Shown here: piece by piece, positions 33,691-43,390 of the stretch
Numbering within the stretch: position 1 is the stretch's first letter
Layout: every line of letters begins with the position of its first letter
From: Arthrobacter sp. MSA 4-2
GTDB lineage: Bacteria > Actinomycetota > Actinomycetes > Actinomycetales > Micrococcaceae
Length of the DNA stretch: 64,000 nt
Assembly: GCF_016405885.1 (NCBI RefSeq)
Contig: NZ_JAEKGC010000005.1
Coordinates: 62,001 to 126,000, forward strand
Reading direction: 5' to 3'
The notes under the pieces: generated by a model
Told to the model about the DNA's origin: nothing
What the model saw: the letters and a program-made list of their open reading frames with translations, nothing else
The model's database searches: none
Made by a program: the position numbers and the translations under genes

Positions 33691-34470
33691 CTAGAAGGTG
33701 TCGATCAGGTCAGCGACCGAGTTGATCACCTGGGCCGGCCGGAAGGGGTAGGCCTCGATGTCTGAACGCTGGGTGATCCCGCTGAGCACGAGGACGGTGT
33801 GGAGGCCCGCCTCCATGCCGGCGATGATGTCGGTGTCCATCCGGTCGCCGATCATCGCGGTGGTCTCCGAGTGCGCCTCGATCTGGTTCATGGCCGAACG
33901 GAACATCATCGGGTTGGGCTTTCCCACGATGTAGGGGTCCCTATTCGTCGCCGCCGTGATGAGCGCCGCAATCGCACCGGTGGCGGGAAGCAGGCCCTCC
34001 TTGGACGGGCCGGTGACGTCGGGGTTGGTCGCGATGAACCGCGCCCCGTCGAGGATCAGCCGAATGGCCATGGTGATGGCCTCGAACGAGTAGGTGCGGG
34101 TCTCCCCGAGCACCACGTAGTCGGGGTTCGTGTCGGTGAGCACGAAGCCGGCCTCGTGAAGGGCCGTCGTGAGGCCGGCCTCGCCGATCACGTAGGCGCG
34201 TGCGCCCGGCAGCTGGCCCTTGAGGAATTCCGCGGTGGCCATCGCCGAGGTCCACAGGTTCTCCTCGGGAATCTCAAGGCCCGACGCCGCAAGCCGTGCC
34301 GCGAGGTCACGCGGGGTGTAGATGGAGTTGTTCGTCAGCACGAGGAACCGCTTCGAGGTGGCGACCCAGCGCTCGATCAGCTCCGCGGCTCCGGGAATCG
34401 GATGGTTCTCGTGAACCAGTACGCCGTCCATGTCCGTCAGCCAGCACTCAATGTAGTCGTTGTTGCGCAT
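33691..34470 (-). CDS. HAD-IIA (NagD-like) phosphatase
   Basis: A 259-residue HAD-superfamily phosphatase. Motif I is TDMDGVLVHENHPIPGA with the nucleophile Asp (about 13), motif II LTNNSIYT, motif III VGKPNPMMF and motif IV MIGDRMDTDIIAGMEAG. The large C2B cap places it with NagD-type nucleotide or sugar-phosphate phosphatases. Monocistronic and divergent from the RNA methyltransferase gene. Substrate unknown. Confidence 0.92.
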   Translation of the reverse strand: MRNNDYIECWLTDMDGVLVHENHPIPGAAELIERWVATSKRFLVLTNNSIYTPRDLAARLAASGLEIPEENLWTSAMATAEFLKGQLPGARAYVIGEAGLTTALHEAGFVLTDTNPDYVVLGETRTYSFEAITMAIRLILDGARFIATNPDVTGPSKEGLLPATGAIAALITAATNRDPYIVGKPNPMMFRSAMNQIEAHSETTAMIGDRMDTDIIAGMEAGLHTVLVLSGITQRSDIEAYPFRPAQVINSVADLIDTF

Positions 34471-34531
34471 CTGCTTCCTTCGGTGGGCTGGGCGGGGAAT
34501 CCGGGTCAGTCTTTCACCTTAGGCTTGAGAG

Positions 34532-35224
34532 GTGAAAAATCGAGGCGAAAACGACGACGCCGCCCCGCAGGGGCCCGGGCAGGACACCCCGCCGGCGGGG
34601 GCTCCGGACGCTGCCGCACCGGTGGGCGTGGGGCCCTGGGAGGGCGAGCTGCCCTCGGGGCCGCAGTGGGATCCGGAGCTGCTCGAAGCGGGGGACACCC
34701 GCAACGTGGTGGACGCCTACCGGTACTGGAACCACGAGGCGATCGTCGCCGACCTTGACACCCGCCGGCACCCGTTCCACGTCGCCATCGAGAACTGGCA
34801 GCACGACCTGAACATCGGCTCGGTGGTGCGCACCGCGAACGCCTTCCTCGCCGCCGAGGTGCACATCATCGGGCGGCGCCGCTGGAACCGCCGCGGGGCC
34901 ATGGTGACCGACCGCTACCAGCACGTCCGCCACCACCCGACGGTCGAGGACTTCGTGGCCTGGGCGGATGCCGAAGGCTTCGCGGTCATCGGCATCGACA
35001 ACTTCCCCGATTCGGTGCCGCTCGAGACCTACGACCTGCCCGAGCGGTGCGTCCTCGTGTTCGGGCAGGAGGGGCCGGGGCTGACCCCGGAGGTCCACGC
35101 CGCGGCCGAGGCAACCCTCTCCATCGCACAGTTCGGCTCGACACGGTCGATCAACGCCTCGGCGGCCGCGGCCATCGCCATGCACGGCTGGATCCGCAGG
35201 CACGTGTTCGACCAGCGCGTCTAA
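34532..35224 (+). CDS. TrmH/SpoU-family RNA methyltransferase
   Basis: A 230-residue SPOUT methyltransferase that 2'-O-methylates RNA. An acidic/Pro-rich tail of about 45 residues precedes the domain, which has HDLNIGSVVRTANAF (motif 1, catalytic Asn/Arg), VFGQEGPGLTPEV (motif 2) and STRSINASAAAAIAMHGW (motif 3, SAM knot). The GTG start is the first available. Target is likely tRNA or rRNA. Confidence 0.92.
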   Translation: MKNRGENDDAAPQGPGQDTPPAGAPDAAAPVGVGPWEGELPSGPQWDPELLEAGDTRNVVDAYRYWNHEAIVADLDTRRHPFHVAIENWQHDLNIGSVVRTANAFLAAEVHIIGRRRWNRRGAMVTDRYQHVRHHPTVEDFVAWADAEGFAVIGIDNFPDSVPLETYDLPERCVLVFGQEGPGLTPEVHAAAEATLSIAQFGSTRSINASAAAAIAMHGWIRRHVFDQRV

Positions 35225-35379
35225 GCACGGCCGGCCCCAGGGGCAGGAGGCCTGAGCCCAGGCCGAAGGGCACCGCACCGATTAGCCCTGCGGGGGCACG
35301 GGCGGATGGCTAGGATGGGAACGACCGCACAGGGTGCTTTCCGCCCGGCGTCCACGAACCCAGCTACAAGGAGTCGACC

Positions 35380-36399
<1,020 letters not shown>

Positions 36400-36401
36400 A
36401 G

Positions 36402-36821
36402 ATGTCCGACGAATTCCGCAAGAACCTGCTCGGTCCAGAGCCGACGTACCTGCCCGAGGAACCCGAGGTCGAGGCCCGGCTCAAGGCGGGCGACGAGGCG
36501 GTGGACCTGGCGGCGAAGCACCCGACGTCGTCGCTGGTGTGGGCCATCCTCGCCGATGAGGCCTACGCCGAGGGCCGCACCATCGAGTCCTACGCCTACG
36601 CCCGCACCGGCTACCACCGGGGCCTTGACGCGCTGCGCCGCAACGGCTGGCGCGGCGCCGGACCGGTGCCGTACTCCCATGTGCCCAACAGGGGCTTCCT
36701 GAGGTCCCTCTACGCCCTGGGCCGGGCCGCCGCCTCGATCGGCGAGATCGAGGAAGCGGAGCGGATTGCGGTGTTCCTGCGGGAATCCGACCCCGAGGCA
36801 AGCGCCCAGCTCGGGTCCTGA
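36402..36821 (+). CDS. DUF3151 family protein
   Basis: A 139-residue protein of the actinobacterial DUF3151 family: LLGPEPTYLPEEPEVEARL at the N-terminus, then YAYARTGYHRGLDALRRNGW and PVPYSHVPNRGFLRSLYALG, and a helical C-terminus. It directly follows fbaA (2-base gap), an arrangement common in this group. Function is unknown; the aldolase link is only by position. Confidence 0.9.
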   Translation: MSDEFRKNLLGPEPTYLPEEPEVEARLKAGDEAVDLAAKHPTSSLVWAILADEAYAEGRTIESYAYARTGYHRGLDALRRNGWRGAGPVPYSHVPNRGFLRSLYALGRAAASIGEIEEAERIAVFLRESDPEASAQLGS

Positions 36822-36970
36822 TTCCACCGGCGCGCACCCGCTCCACCGAACTACTCGTCTTTGCTGTACCGGGAAACGAGTAGCGCGATCCCTTGTGAGC
36901 CTTCCACTGGAACCAACACAGTTAAGGGAGTCGCCAAAGTGGCGGCTGGGTTTGTGGAAGCGGGTGTGCC

Positions 36971-37177
36971 GTGGCGGACAACAAGACAATTCCAACTCAC
37001 CTTTTTACCGTGTCGGAGGTGGCCTCGATGATGCGGGTCTCCAAGATGACGGTCTACCGGCTGGTTCAGTCGGGGGCGATTCACGGGATCCGTTTCGGGC
37101 GTTCCTACCGGGTCCCTGAGGACGCAGTACAGCAGTACCTGGATGTGATGAACCCGGAGCGGCGCTCCGTGGGATAA
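36971..37177 (+). CDS. Small MerR/excisionase-type HTH DNA-binding protein
   Basis: A 68-residue protein that is almost only a winged HTH: FTVSEVASMMRVSKMTVYRL, then VQSGAIHGIRFGRSYRVPED. It closely resembles mycobacterial Rv0500A and the BldC class, which are small chromosomal regulators, not phage excisionases. GTG start. The binding sites and regulon are not known. Confidence 0.88.
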   Translation: MADNKTIPTHLFTVSEVASMMRVSKMTVYRLVQSGAIHGIRFGRSYRVPEDAVQQYLDVMNPERRSVG

Positions 37178-37200
37178 CCCTTCCACGGGGGCGGCGGTCC

Positions 37201-37220
37201 GCGCCCGTCCGGATGGGCGC
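37201..37220. terminator. Hairpin between convergent genes
   Basis: A 20-base near-palindrome with arms pairing 10 bp (one G-U), 23 bases after the HTH stop and before the convergent gene ending at 37270. No T run follows, so a bidirectional stop is only suggested. Confidence 0.4.
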
Positions 37221-37269
37221 GCGGGCGGTCGGCCCGGGGTGATTGAACCTGGGTGCTCGAACAGCCGGT

Positions 37270-37869
37270 TCAGCCGGCGTGTGAAATGGTCGTCACGACG
37301 CTGACGATCTGGGGCGCCGCAGGGGCGGAACTGAAGCCGAACCGGACCGCGGGTCGCAGCGGCGCGAGCGGCCCCAGGCCCGCCCCGTGGAGTTCGGCCG
37401 AGGCGGCGGTAATGCTCCGGGCGGAGGTGACTCCGTAGTACTCGCGGCGGCCGTTGCCGGCCGAGCCTGCGGTGCGGACCCCCGGCAGGAGAAGAGCCGC
37501 CGCCGGTGAAATCAGTGCGAGCCACCGGGGACTCGTGGCGAGGGCCTGGGGGACCAGCCCTAGCAGCCGCCCCAGCGGGGTGGGTGCTCCGAGGTCGGCG
37601 CTGAGGTGCAGGCCGCCGCCTTCGACCGTGAGGTGCGAGGCCGACAGCGTTGAGAAGACCGGGACCACCCGGACCTCGTCGAAGGAGTAGGTCGACCCGA
37701 CGTAGGCGGCGATGTCCTCCGAGGGGGCCAGCAGGGTCCGGCGGCCGCCGGCGTCCTCCATCATGACGTCGGTGAAGGCGCCGAAGGGCGACTCGTCCCA
37801 CCGGCCCACCACCAGCCGGGTGCCTGAGGCGGTGCCGATGCCGGCGATATGTCCTGTAAATCGGTCCAT
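37270..37869 (-). CDS. Conserved actinobacterial hypothetical protein
   Basis: A 199-residue protein from ATG MDRFTGHIAGIGTASGTRLV. It has a beta-rich first half (YSFDEVRVVPVFSTLSAS) and a C-terminal region with AVRFGFSSAPAAPQIVSVV, but no domain is recognised. The frame stays open further upstream without homology. It is divergent from purA and convergent with the HTH gene. No function can be assigned. Confidence 0.72.
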   Translation of the reverse strand: MDRFTGHIAGIGTASGTRLVVGRWDESPFGAFTDVMMEDAGGRRTLLAPSEDIAAYVGSTYSFDEVRVVPVFSTLSASHLTVEGGGLHLSADLGAPTPLGRLLGLVPQALATSPRWLALISPAAALLLPGVRTAGSAGNGRREYYGVTSARSITAASAELHGAGLGPLAPLRPAVRFGFSSAPAAPQIVSVVTTISHAG

Positions 37870-38027
37870 TGCACCATTGTGCAGCGCCGTTACCGCGCGC
37901 TCGGCTAAACTTGGGACGTAAGAGCCCCTGATGCGGCCGGGAACGGGCGCATGTCCGGGGGCATTCTCATGACGGCAGCGGCTGCACCAGAACCGCGCAC
38001 CGCGCCGCCACAATGGGGGAGGATCCC

Positions 38028-39317
38028 ATGCCTGCGATTGTGATTGTCGGAGCCCAGTGGGGCGATGAAGGTAAAGGCAAGGCCACCGACCTGCTCGGCA
38101 GTCGTGTCGACTACGTGGTCAAGCCCAACGGAGGCAACAACGCCGGGCACACAGTGGTCGTCGGAGGCGAGAAGTATGAGCTGAAGCTCCTTCCCGCCGG
38201 CATTCTCAGCCCGAACGCCATCCCCATCATCGGCAACGGCTGCGTGATCAACCTCGAGGCGCTGTTCGACGAGATCGACGGACTCGAGGCCCGGGGTGCA
38301 GACACCTCCAAGCTGAGGATTTCGGCCAACGCGCACCTCGTCGCGCCGTACCACCAGGTGCTCGACAAGGTGACCGAGCGTTTCCTGGGCAAGCGCGCCA
38401 TCGGCACGACCGGCCGCGGCATCGGCCCGGCCTACATGGACAAGGTCGCCCGGCTCGGCCTGCGCGTCCAGGACGTCTTCGACGAGTCGATCCTGCGCCA
38501 GAAGGTCGAAGGCTCCCTGAAGCAGAAGAACGAACTGCTGGTGAAGGTCTACAACCGCCGCAGCGTGGAGGTGGATGAGATTGTCTCGTACTTCCTGTCC
38601 TATGCCGAGCGCCTGCGGCCTCTTGTGATCGATTCGACCTTCGTCCTCAACGAGGCGCTCGACGAGGGCAAGGTCGTTCTCATGGAGGGCGGCCAGGCCA
38701 CCTTCCTCGACGTCGACCACGGCACCTACCCGTTCGTCACCTCGTCCAACCCGACGGCGGGCGGCGCCTCGGTCGGCTCGGGCATCGGCCCGACCCGCAT
38801 CACCCGGGCCGTGGGCATCATCAAGGCCTACACCACGCGCGTGGGCGCCGGTCCGTTCCCCACCGAGCTCTTCGACGACATGGGCCTCTACCTGCAGAAG
38901 ACCGGCGGGGAGTTCGGCGTGAACACCGGGCGTCCGCGCCGCACCGGCTGGTACGACGCCGTGCTCGCGCGCCACGCGGCCCGCGTCAACGGCTTCACCG
39001 ACTACTTTGTGACGAAACTTGACGTGCTCACGGGCATCGAGCGCATCCCCGTCTGCGTCGCCTACGACGTCGACGGCGTACGCCACGACGAGATGCCCAT
39101 GACCCAGACCGAGTTCCACCATGCGAAGCCGATCTTCGAATACTTCGAGGGGTGGACCGAGGACATCACCGGTGCGCGCAGCATCGAGGACCTGCCGGAT
39201 AACGCACAGGTCTACGTGCGGGCGCTCGAGAAGATGTCGGGGACCCGGTTCTCGGCCATCGGCGTCGGCCCGGACCGCGACCAGACCATCGTGGTCAACG
39301 ACCTCATCACCGGCTGA
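38028..39317 (+). CDS. purA: Adenylosuccinate synthetase
   Basis: A 429-residue GTPase that joins IMP and aspartate to adenylosuccinate, the first step to AMP. Signature [20 protein letters not shown] is at the N-terminus, with [36 protein letters not shown] and the GTP-binding [14 protein letters not shown] near the C-terminus. The ATG at 38028 is preferred over the upstream GTG because GGGAGG lies 7 bases before it. Length is normal. Confidence 0.97.
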   Translation: MPAIVIVGAQWGDEGKGKATDLLGSRVDYVVKPNGGNNAGHTVVVGGEKYELKLLPAGILSPNAIPIIGNGCVINLEALFDEIDGLEARGADTSKLRISANAHLVAPYHQVLDKVTERFLGKRAIGTTGRGIGPAYMDKVARLGLRVQDVFDESILRQKVEGSLKQKNELLVKVYNRRSVEVDEIVSYFLSYAERLRPLVIDSTFVLNEALDEGKVVLMEGGQATFLDVDHGTYPFVTSSNPTAGGASVGSGIGPTRITRAVGIIKAYTTRVGAGPFPTELFDDMGLYLQKTGGEFGVNTGRPRRTGWYDAVLARHAARVNGFTDYFVTKLDVLTGIERIPVCVAYDVDGVRHDEMPMTQTEFHHAKPIFEYFEGWTEDITGARSIEDLPDNAQVYVRALEKMSGTRFSAIGVGPDRDQTIVVNDLITG

Positions 39318-39338
39318 CGCAGCACCTCGAGCCCGCGG

Positions 39339-39363
39339 ACCCGGGGCGCTACCAGCCCCGGGT
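39339..39363. terminator. Terminator-like hairpin between purA and DUF427 gene
   Basis: A perfect 9-bp GC-rich stem (39339-39347 with 39355-39363) with a 7-base loop, 21 bases after the purA stop. The right arm is within the last codons of the convergent DUF427 gene. No T tract is present. Confidence 0.5.
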
Positions 39364-39843
39364 TCCCGGCCCGCCTTTGAAAGGCCCGACGATCCGCGCG
39401 GTGACCCAGCCGCCGTAGAAGTCCCCGGCCTGCGCGGTGACCTGTTCACCGTCCACGGTGCAGGAATCCATCGCCCCCGGGTACACGGCGACGCGGCCGG
39501 CGAGGTCCTCGTAACCGGCCGAGGGAGAGGGATAGGTCCAGGCCGCCCGCGCCGCGCGCCTCCCGCCGCCGACGACGTCGAAGTAGCCTGCGGTGCCCTT
39601 GAACTCGCAGAACGAACTTCCCTCCGCGGCCTGCAGCGCCCCGGGCGCGAAGTCCGCGGCCGGCAGGTAGTACACCGGCGGATGGCTCGTCTCGAGCACC
39701 CGCAGGGCCGAGGAGGTTCGCAGGATCTCCTCGCCGCCGAACCGCACGACGATCTCCTCGGTGCTCGCCTCCACCCGTGGTGGCCTCGGATAGTCCCAGA
39801 CGGATTCCTGGCCGGGACCGGGGACTGCGCGTCGAATGCTCAT
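39349..39843 (-). CDS. DUF427 family protein
   Basis: A 164-residue protein with the DUF427 (nucleotidyltransferase-like, beta-tent) pattern: VWDYPRPPRVEASTEEIVVR, STEEIVVRFGGEEILRTS, and VYYLPAADFAPGALQAAEG, then FKGTAGYFDVVGG and AWTYPSPSAGYE. The family is widespread in actinobacteria with unknown function. ATG start, monocistronic. Confidence 0.9.
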   Translation of the reverse strand: MSIRRAVPGPGQESVWDYPRPPRVEASTEEIVVRFGGEEILRTSSALRVLETSHPPVYYLPAADFAPGALQAAEGSSFCEFKGTAGYFDVVGGGRRAARAAWTYPSPSAGYEDLAGRVAVYPGAMDSCTVDGEQVTAQAGDFYGGWVTARIVGPFKGGPGTRGW

Positions 39844-39923
39844 GGCCCAACGCTAGCCTTTAGCAACCCGCTGCGCAGTCTGTAGGCTTGTGCGCAGGGG
39901 ACAGCGACGCGGAGGCGGGGAAT

Positions 39924-40730
39924 ATGAAAGTCAGCGTAGGACAGTTCCGGCCGGGCGGGGACGTGCAGGGGAACCTCAAAGTGATGCGGAAGCTCGCCCG
40001 GAAGGCAAAGTCCGACGGTGGGGAGCTCATCGTGTTCCCGGAAGAGTCGATGTTCACCATCGGCAAGGTCACCGGCCCGCTGCAGGCCGCCGTCGAGGGC
40101 AGCTGGAGCACCTTCGTGCAGCAGCTCTCCTTCCTGGCCGCGGAGCTCGACCTCGCGATCGTGGCGGGCGGCTATGAGTCAAGCGGGGAGGAACGCCCCT
40201 ACAACACGCTGGTGCTGATCGACCGGAACGGCCGGATCACCGACACCTACCGGAAGCTTCACCTCTACGACGCGTTCAGCTACCAGGAGTCGAAGCGGAT
40301 CAAACCCGGCGACGGCGGCCTCACCGTGGTGCCGCTCGGGGAGATGTCCGTGGGGCTGATGACCTGCTACGACGTCCGCTTCCCGGAGCAGGCCCGGGCG
40401 CTCGCCGACGCCGGCGCCGACCTGATCTGCGTGCCCGCTGCCTGGTTCCAGGGCGAGCACAAGATCGAGCACTGGGAGACCCTCCTCAAGGCCCGCGCCA
40501 TCGAGAACACCGTCTGGATCGCCGCCGCCGGCACCTCGAGCGACCACACCATCGGCCACTCGGCCATCCTCGACCCGATGGGCGTCGCGCACGCCTTCCT
40601 CGAACACGAGTCCGAGGCCGTCGTGACGACGGAGGTCACCCGGCACCGGGTCGACGACGTCCGCGAGTTCCTTCCCGTGCTGCGCAACCGCCGCTTCGGG
40701 CCCAACGGGGCGATCGTCGACGCGCACTAG
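39924..40730 (+). CDS. Nitrilase-superfamily carbon-nitrogen hydrolase
   Basis: A 268-residue amidase-type hydrolase with the catalytic triad: Glu in LIVFPEESMF, Lys in TYRKLHLYDAF and Cys in GLMTCYDVRFPEQARAL (about 147). It likely hydrolyses an amide or nitrile such as deaminated glutathione or omega-amides. The ATG start has weak GGAGG upstream. Substrate cannot be determined from context. Confidence 0.92.
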   Translation: MKVSVGQFRPGGDVQGNLKVMRKLARKAKSDGGELIVFPEESMFTIGKVTGPLQAAVEGSWSTFVQQLSFLAAELDLAIVAGGYESSGEERPYNTLVLIDRNGRITDTYRKLHLYDAFSYQESKRIKPGDGGLTVVPLGEMSVGLMTCYDVRFPEQARALADAGADLICVPAAWFQGEHKIEHWETLLKARAIENTVWIAAAGTSSDHTIGHSAILDPMGVAHAFLEHESEAVVTTEVTRHRVDDVREFLPVLRNRRFGPNGAIVDAH

Positions 40731-40745
40731 GACCGTAGCTTCCGC

Positions 40746-42026
40746 TCAGGACGCCGGGGAGGCGGCCGGGGCGAACACCGTCCGCTCGAGGAAGCCGTTG
40801 CGGAACTTGCCCTGCGGATCCCAGGCGTCGGCCAGCGCCCGGAAATCCCCGAGGCGCGGGTACAGGCGCTCGAGCGGGCCGGCCTGCCCGGTGAACAGCT
40901 TGCCCCAGTGCGGCCGGGCCGCAAAGGGGGCGAGGCTGGACTCGAGCTCGGGAAGGAAGGCCTCGACCTCGGCTTGCAGGGGCTTCCAGGTGAAGTGCAG
41001 GCCGATCCCCGAACGGCCGTAGTTGCCGCTCAGCCACAGGCGGTCGGCCGCCATCGTGCGGATCTCCGAGATCTGGAGCAGCGGTGCGAGCTTCGGAGCG
41101 AGGGAGCGGACCGCGTCGATCGCCGCCAGGGCGTGCTCGGAGCCGACCAGGTATTCGGACTGCAGTTCCGCACCACTGCTCGGGGTGAAGGCGAGGCGGA
41201 AGTGGGCGAGGCGGTCCGACCAGGGCCCGGGCACGCCGAGCTGCTGCGTGCAGTTCACCGGTGACATGCCGGGGACCGGGTGCAGCGGCTCCGCGGCCCT
41301 CGTTCCGCCGAAGAACGCCTCAGCGGCCGGGCCGCCGTCGTCCGCCGAGGTCCGCGACTTCAGCCAGGCCTGGCTGACGGTGCCGCCGGCCCAGTCGGTG
41401 AACAGGCTGACGCTGTAGGCGGCGCCGGTGATCTCCTCGAAATCCCTCAGCACCCGGGCCCACGGCAGGTCGGTGTAGGCGTTCTGGCGCACCGTAAAGG
41501 ACGGCTCGATGTCGAGGGTGAGCCGGGTCATGATCCCGAGCGTCCCAAGGTTCACCACCATGCCCTCAAAATCCGGGTCCTCGCCCCGCCGCACGGTGCG
41601 CAGGTCCCCGGAGGCCGTGACGAACTCGATGGCGGCAACGGCGGTGGCGAGGTTCCCGTTGCCGTTCCCCGAGCCGTGGGTGGCCGTGGCGACCGCTCCG
41701 GCGACGGAAATGTGGGGCAGGGAGGCGAGGTTGGCGAGCGCGAAACCCTGCCGCTGGAGTTCGGCGGCGAGTTCACCGTAGCGGGTGGCTGCGCCGGCGG
41801 TCACCGTTCGTCCTGCGCCGTCGACGCTGATGGTGGAGGGCAGGTTCTCAAGGGATACCAGCGAGCCGGTGGTGTCCGCGATGTCGTTGAAGGAATGGCG
41901 GCTGCCGAGCGCACGCACCGAGGACGCCGCAGCGACAATCTCCTGAAGGGCGTGCACCTCGGTGGGGCGTTCAAGCCGATCCTGCCGGTAGCCCAGGTTG
42001 CCGGCCCAGTTGTATTCGGGCGTCAT
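40746..42026 (-). CDS. Alditol oxidase-like FAD oxidase
   Basis: A 426-residue VAO-family flavoprotein, close to Streptomyces AldO/xylitol oxidase. The covalent-FAD His is in VRALGSRHSFNDI (about 40); FAD binding continues with LPHISVAGAVATATHGSG. The second half matches AldO blocks PVPGMSPVNCTQQLGVPGPW, FTPSSGAELQSEYL and FAARPHWGKLF. It oxidises polyols such as xylitol, sorbitol or glycerol with release of H2O2. The start MTPEYNW is chosen by homologue length; two earlier in-frame starts exist. Divergent from the arabinose regulator. Confidence 0.9.
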   Translation of the reverse strand: MTPEYNWAGNLGYRQDRLERPTEVHALQEIVAAASSVRALGSRHSFNDIADTTGSLVSLENLPSTISVDGAGRTVTAGAATRYGELAAELQRQGFALANLASLPHISVAGAVATATHGSGNGNGNLATAVAAIEFVTASGDLRTVRRGEDPDFEGMVVNLGTLGIMTRLTLDIEPSFTVRQNAYTDLPWARVLRDFEEITGAAYSVSLFTDWAGGTVSQAWLKSRTSADDGGPAAEAFFGGTRAAEPLHPVPGMSPVNCTQQLGVPGPWSDRLAHFRLAFTPSSGAELQSEYLVGSEHALAAIDAVRSLAPKLAPLLQISEIRTMAADRLWLSGNYGRSGIGLHFTWKPLQAEVEAFLPELESSLAPFAARPHWGKLFTGQAGPLERLYPRLGDFRALADAWDPQGKFRNGFLERTVFAPAASPAS

Positions 42027-42168
42027 GTCTCCATCCTCGTCCATCGGCACGTTTCACCGGCAACCAAGCCGTCACCGGGTGGCAGCACCACCAAGACCAC
42101 TCTAGGGACATCCGCCGCGAGGTTCGCACGGGCGGCCGGGACCGGCGCAGTGCAGTAGCGTGTCCGCC

Positions 42169-43203
42169 ATGACGGACAACATTTCCGGAGAAGCGGTGCG
42201 GCCGGAACGTGCCGCAAATATCCGGGACGTGGCCCGCGCCGCGGGGGTGTCCCACCAGACGGTCTCGCGGGTGATCAATGACCACCCCAGCCTGCGGGAG
42301 GAAACGCGGAAGCGCGTCCTTGAGGCGATGGAGCAACTTTCATTCCGGCCGAACCGGGCCGCACGCACCCTTGTCACCAGCAGGTCAGGCATCCTGGGGG
42401 TGCTCGTCTCACACGGTGTCGAGTACGGCCCCGCGGCAAGCCTGCAGGCCATCCAGGAGGCAGCCGCCGACGCGGGCTATTGGATCGATGTCGCCAACCT
42501 TGAACGCACCGACCACGGCTCGATCGTTGCGGCGCTGGATCGACTGATGGACCATGCGGTGGAGGGACTGGTCATCCTCGCACCCCAGTCCCGGTCCCTC
42601 AAGGTGATCGAGGATCTCGCAATCCGGTTGCCCTTCGTCACGGTGCATTCGACGGGCCGTTTCTCCGACCACCGGCTCTCCGTCGACCAGCTGTCCGGTG
42701 CACGACTCGCGACCAGGCACCTGCTGGAGCTTGGACACCGCCGTGTCCTGCATCTGGCTGGACCGGAAGGCTGGGTGGAATCCGCGGCGAGGCTTCAGGG
42801 CTACCGGGAAGAGATGGCGGCTTGGAATGTCCCGCCCCTCGACGCGCCGGACGGCGATTGGACCGCCGAGTCGGGGTACCGCGCCGGGAAGGCCGCGATG
42901 CGGGCCGGCGGCTTCAGTGCGGTGTTCTCGTCGAACGACCAGATGGCGCTGGGGCTCATCCACGCCTTTGCGGAGGCCGGACTGCGGGTCCCGCGCGATA
43001 TCAGCGTCGTCGGGTTCGATGACGTCCCCGAGGCCGCCCACTACCTTCCGCCGCTCACGACGGTGCGCCAGGATTTCCCTGAGCTTGGGCGGCGCTGTGT
43101 GGCCGCCCTGCTCGGGATGCTCGGCCATGGGCCCTCTCTGCCGCAGGGAGACATCGCGCCGGAATTGATCGTGCGCCGATCCACTACCGCGCCGCCCCCC
43201 TGA
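42169..43203 (+). CDS. LacI-family arabinose operon regulator (AraR-like)
   Basis: A 344-residue LacI/GalR repressor: IRDVARAAGVSHQTVSRVIN at the N-terminus, hinge near residue 65, and a sugar-binding sensor ending LTTVRQDFPELGRRC. ATG chosen over the GTG nine bases upstream. It lies upstream of araB and probably binds the LacI-type sites at 43312 and 45390, so it likely represses the arabinose genes. Evidence for arabinose as effector is positional only; a sugar-acid or polyol is possible because an alditol oxidase gene is divergent. Confidence 0.88.
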   Translation: MTDNISGEAVRPERAANIRDVARAAGVSHQTVSRVINDHPSLREETRKRVLEAMEQLSFRPNRAARTLVTSRSGILGVLVSHGVEYGPAASLQAIQEAAADAGYWIDVANLERTDHGSIVAALDRLMDHAVEGLVILAPQSRSLKVIEDLAIRLPFVTVHSTGRFSDHRLSVDQLSGARLATRHLLELGHRRVLHLAGPEGWVESAARLQGYREEMAAWNVPPLDAPDGDWTAESGYRAGKAAMRAGGFSAVFSSNDQMALGLIHAFAEAGLRVPRDISVVGFDDVPEAAHYLPPLTTVRQDFPELGRRCVAALLGMLGHGPSLPQGDIAPELIVRRSTTAPPP

Positions 43204-43311
43204 CCTCTGTGTCACCCTGCGGGCAGTCTGGTCCGACTCCCGTTATGGAAGCGTTACCGAAATCTCCGAACCCGAGCCGCTGCTATCCGTGTATCGTGGC
43301 ACCCACAGTGA

Positions 43312-43327
43312 ATGTGACCGTTCACAT
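43312..43327. promoter_or_regulatory. Operator upstream of araB
   Basis: ATGTGACCGTTCACAT is a 16-base dyad with one mismatched pair and central CG, in the LacI-family format, 64 bases before the araB start. A related sequence occurs at 45390 in araD. Likely bound by the LacI-type regulator encoded at 42169. Confidence 0.7.
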
Positions 43328-43390
43328 CGCGGGTCGACGGCGAAGATGTCCGCTGGCCAGGCATCACCCGAAAGACAATGAGGTTTTTTC

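Noticed and set aside
36971..37177. Phage excisionase
   Set aside because: The small HTH protein resembles chromosomal Rv0500A/BldC-type proteins; no integrase, att site or phage gene is present.
37905..39449. Minus-strand ORF of 514 codons
   Set aside because: Antisense of purA, which is unmistakable on the plus strand.
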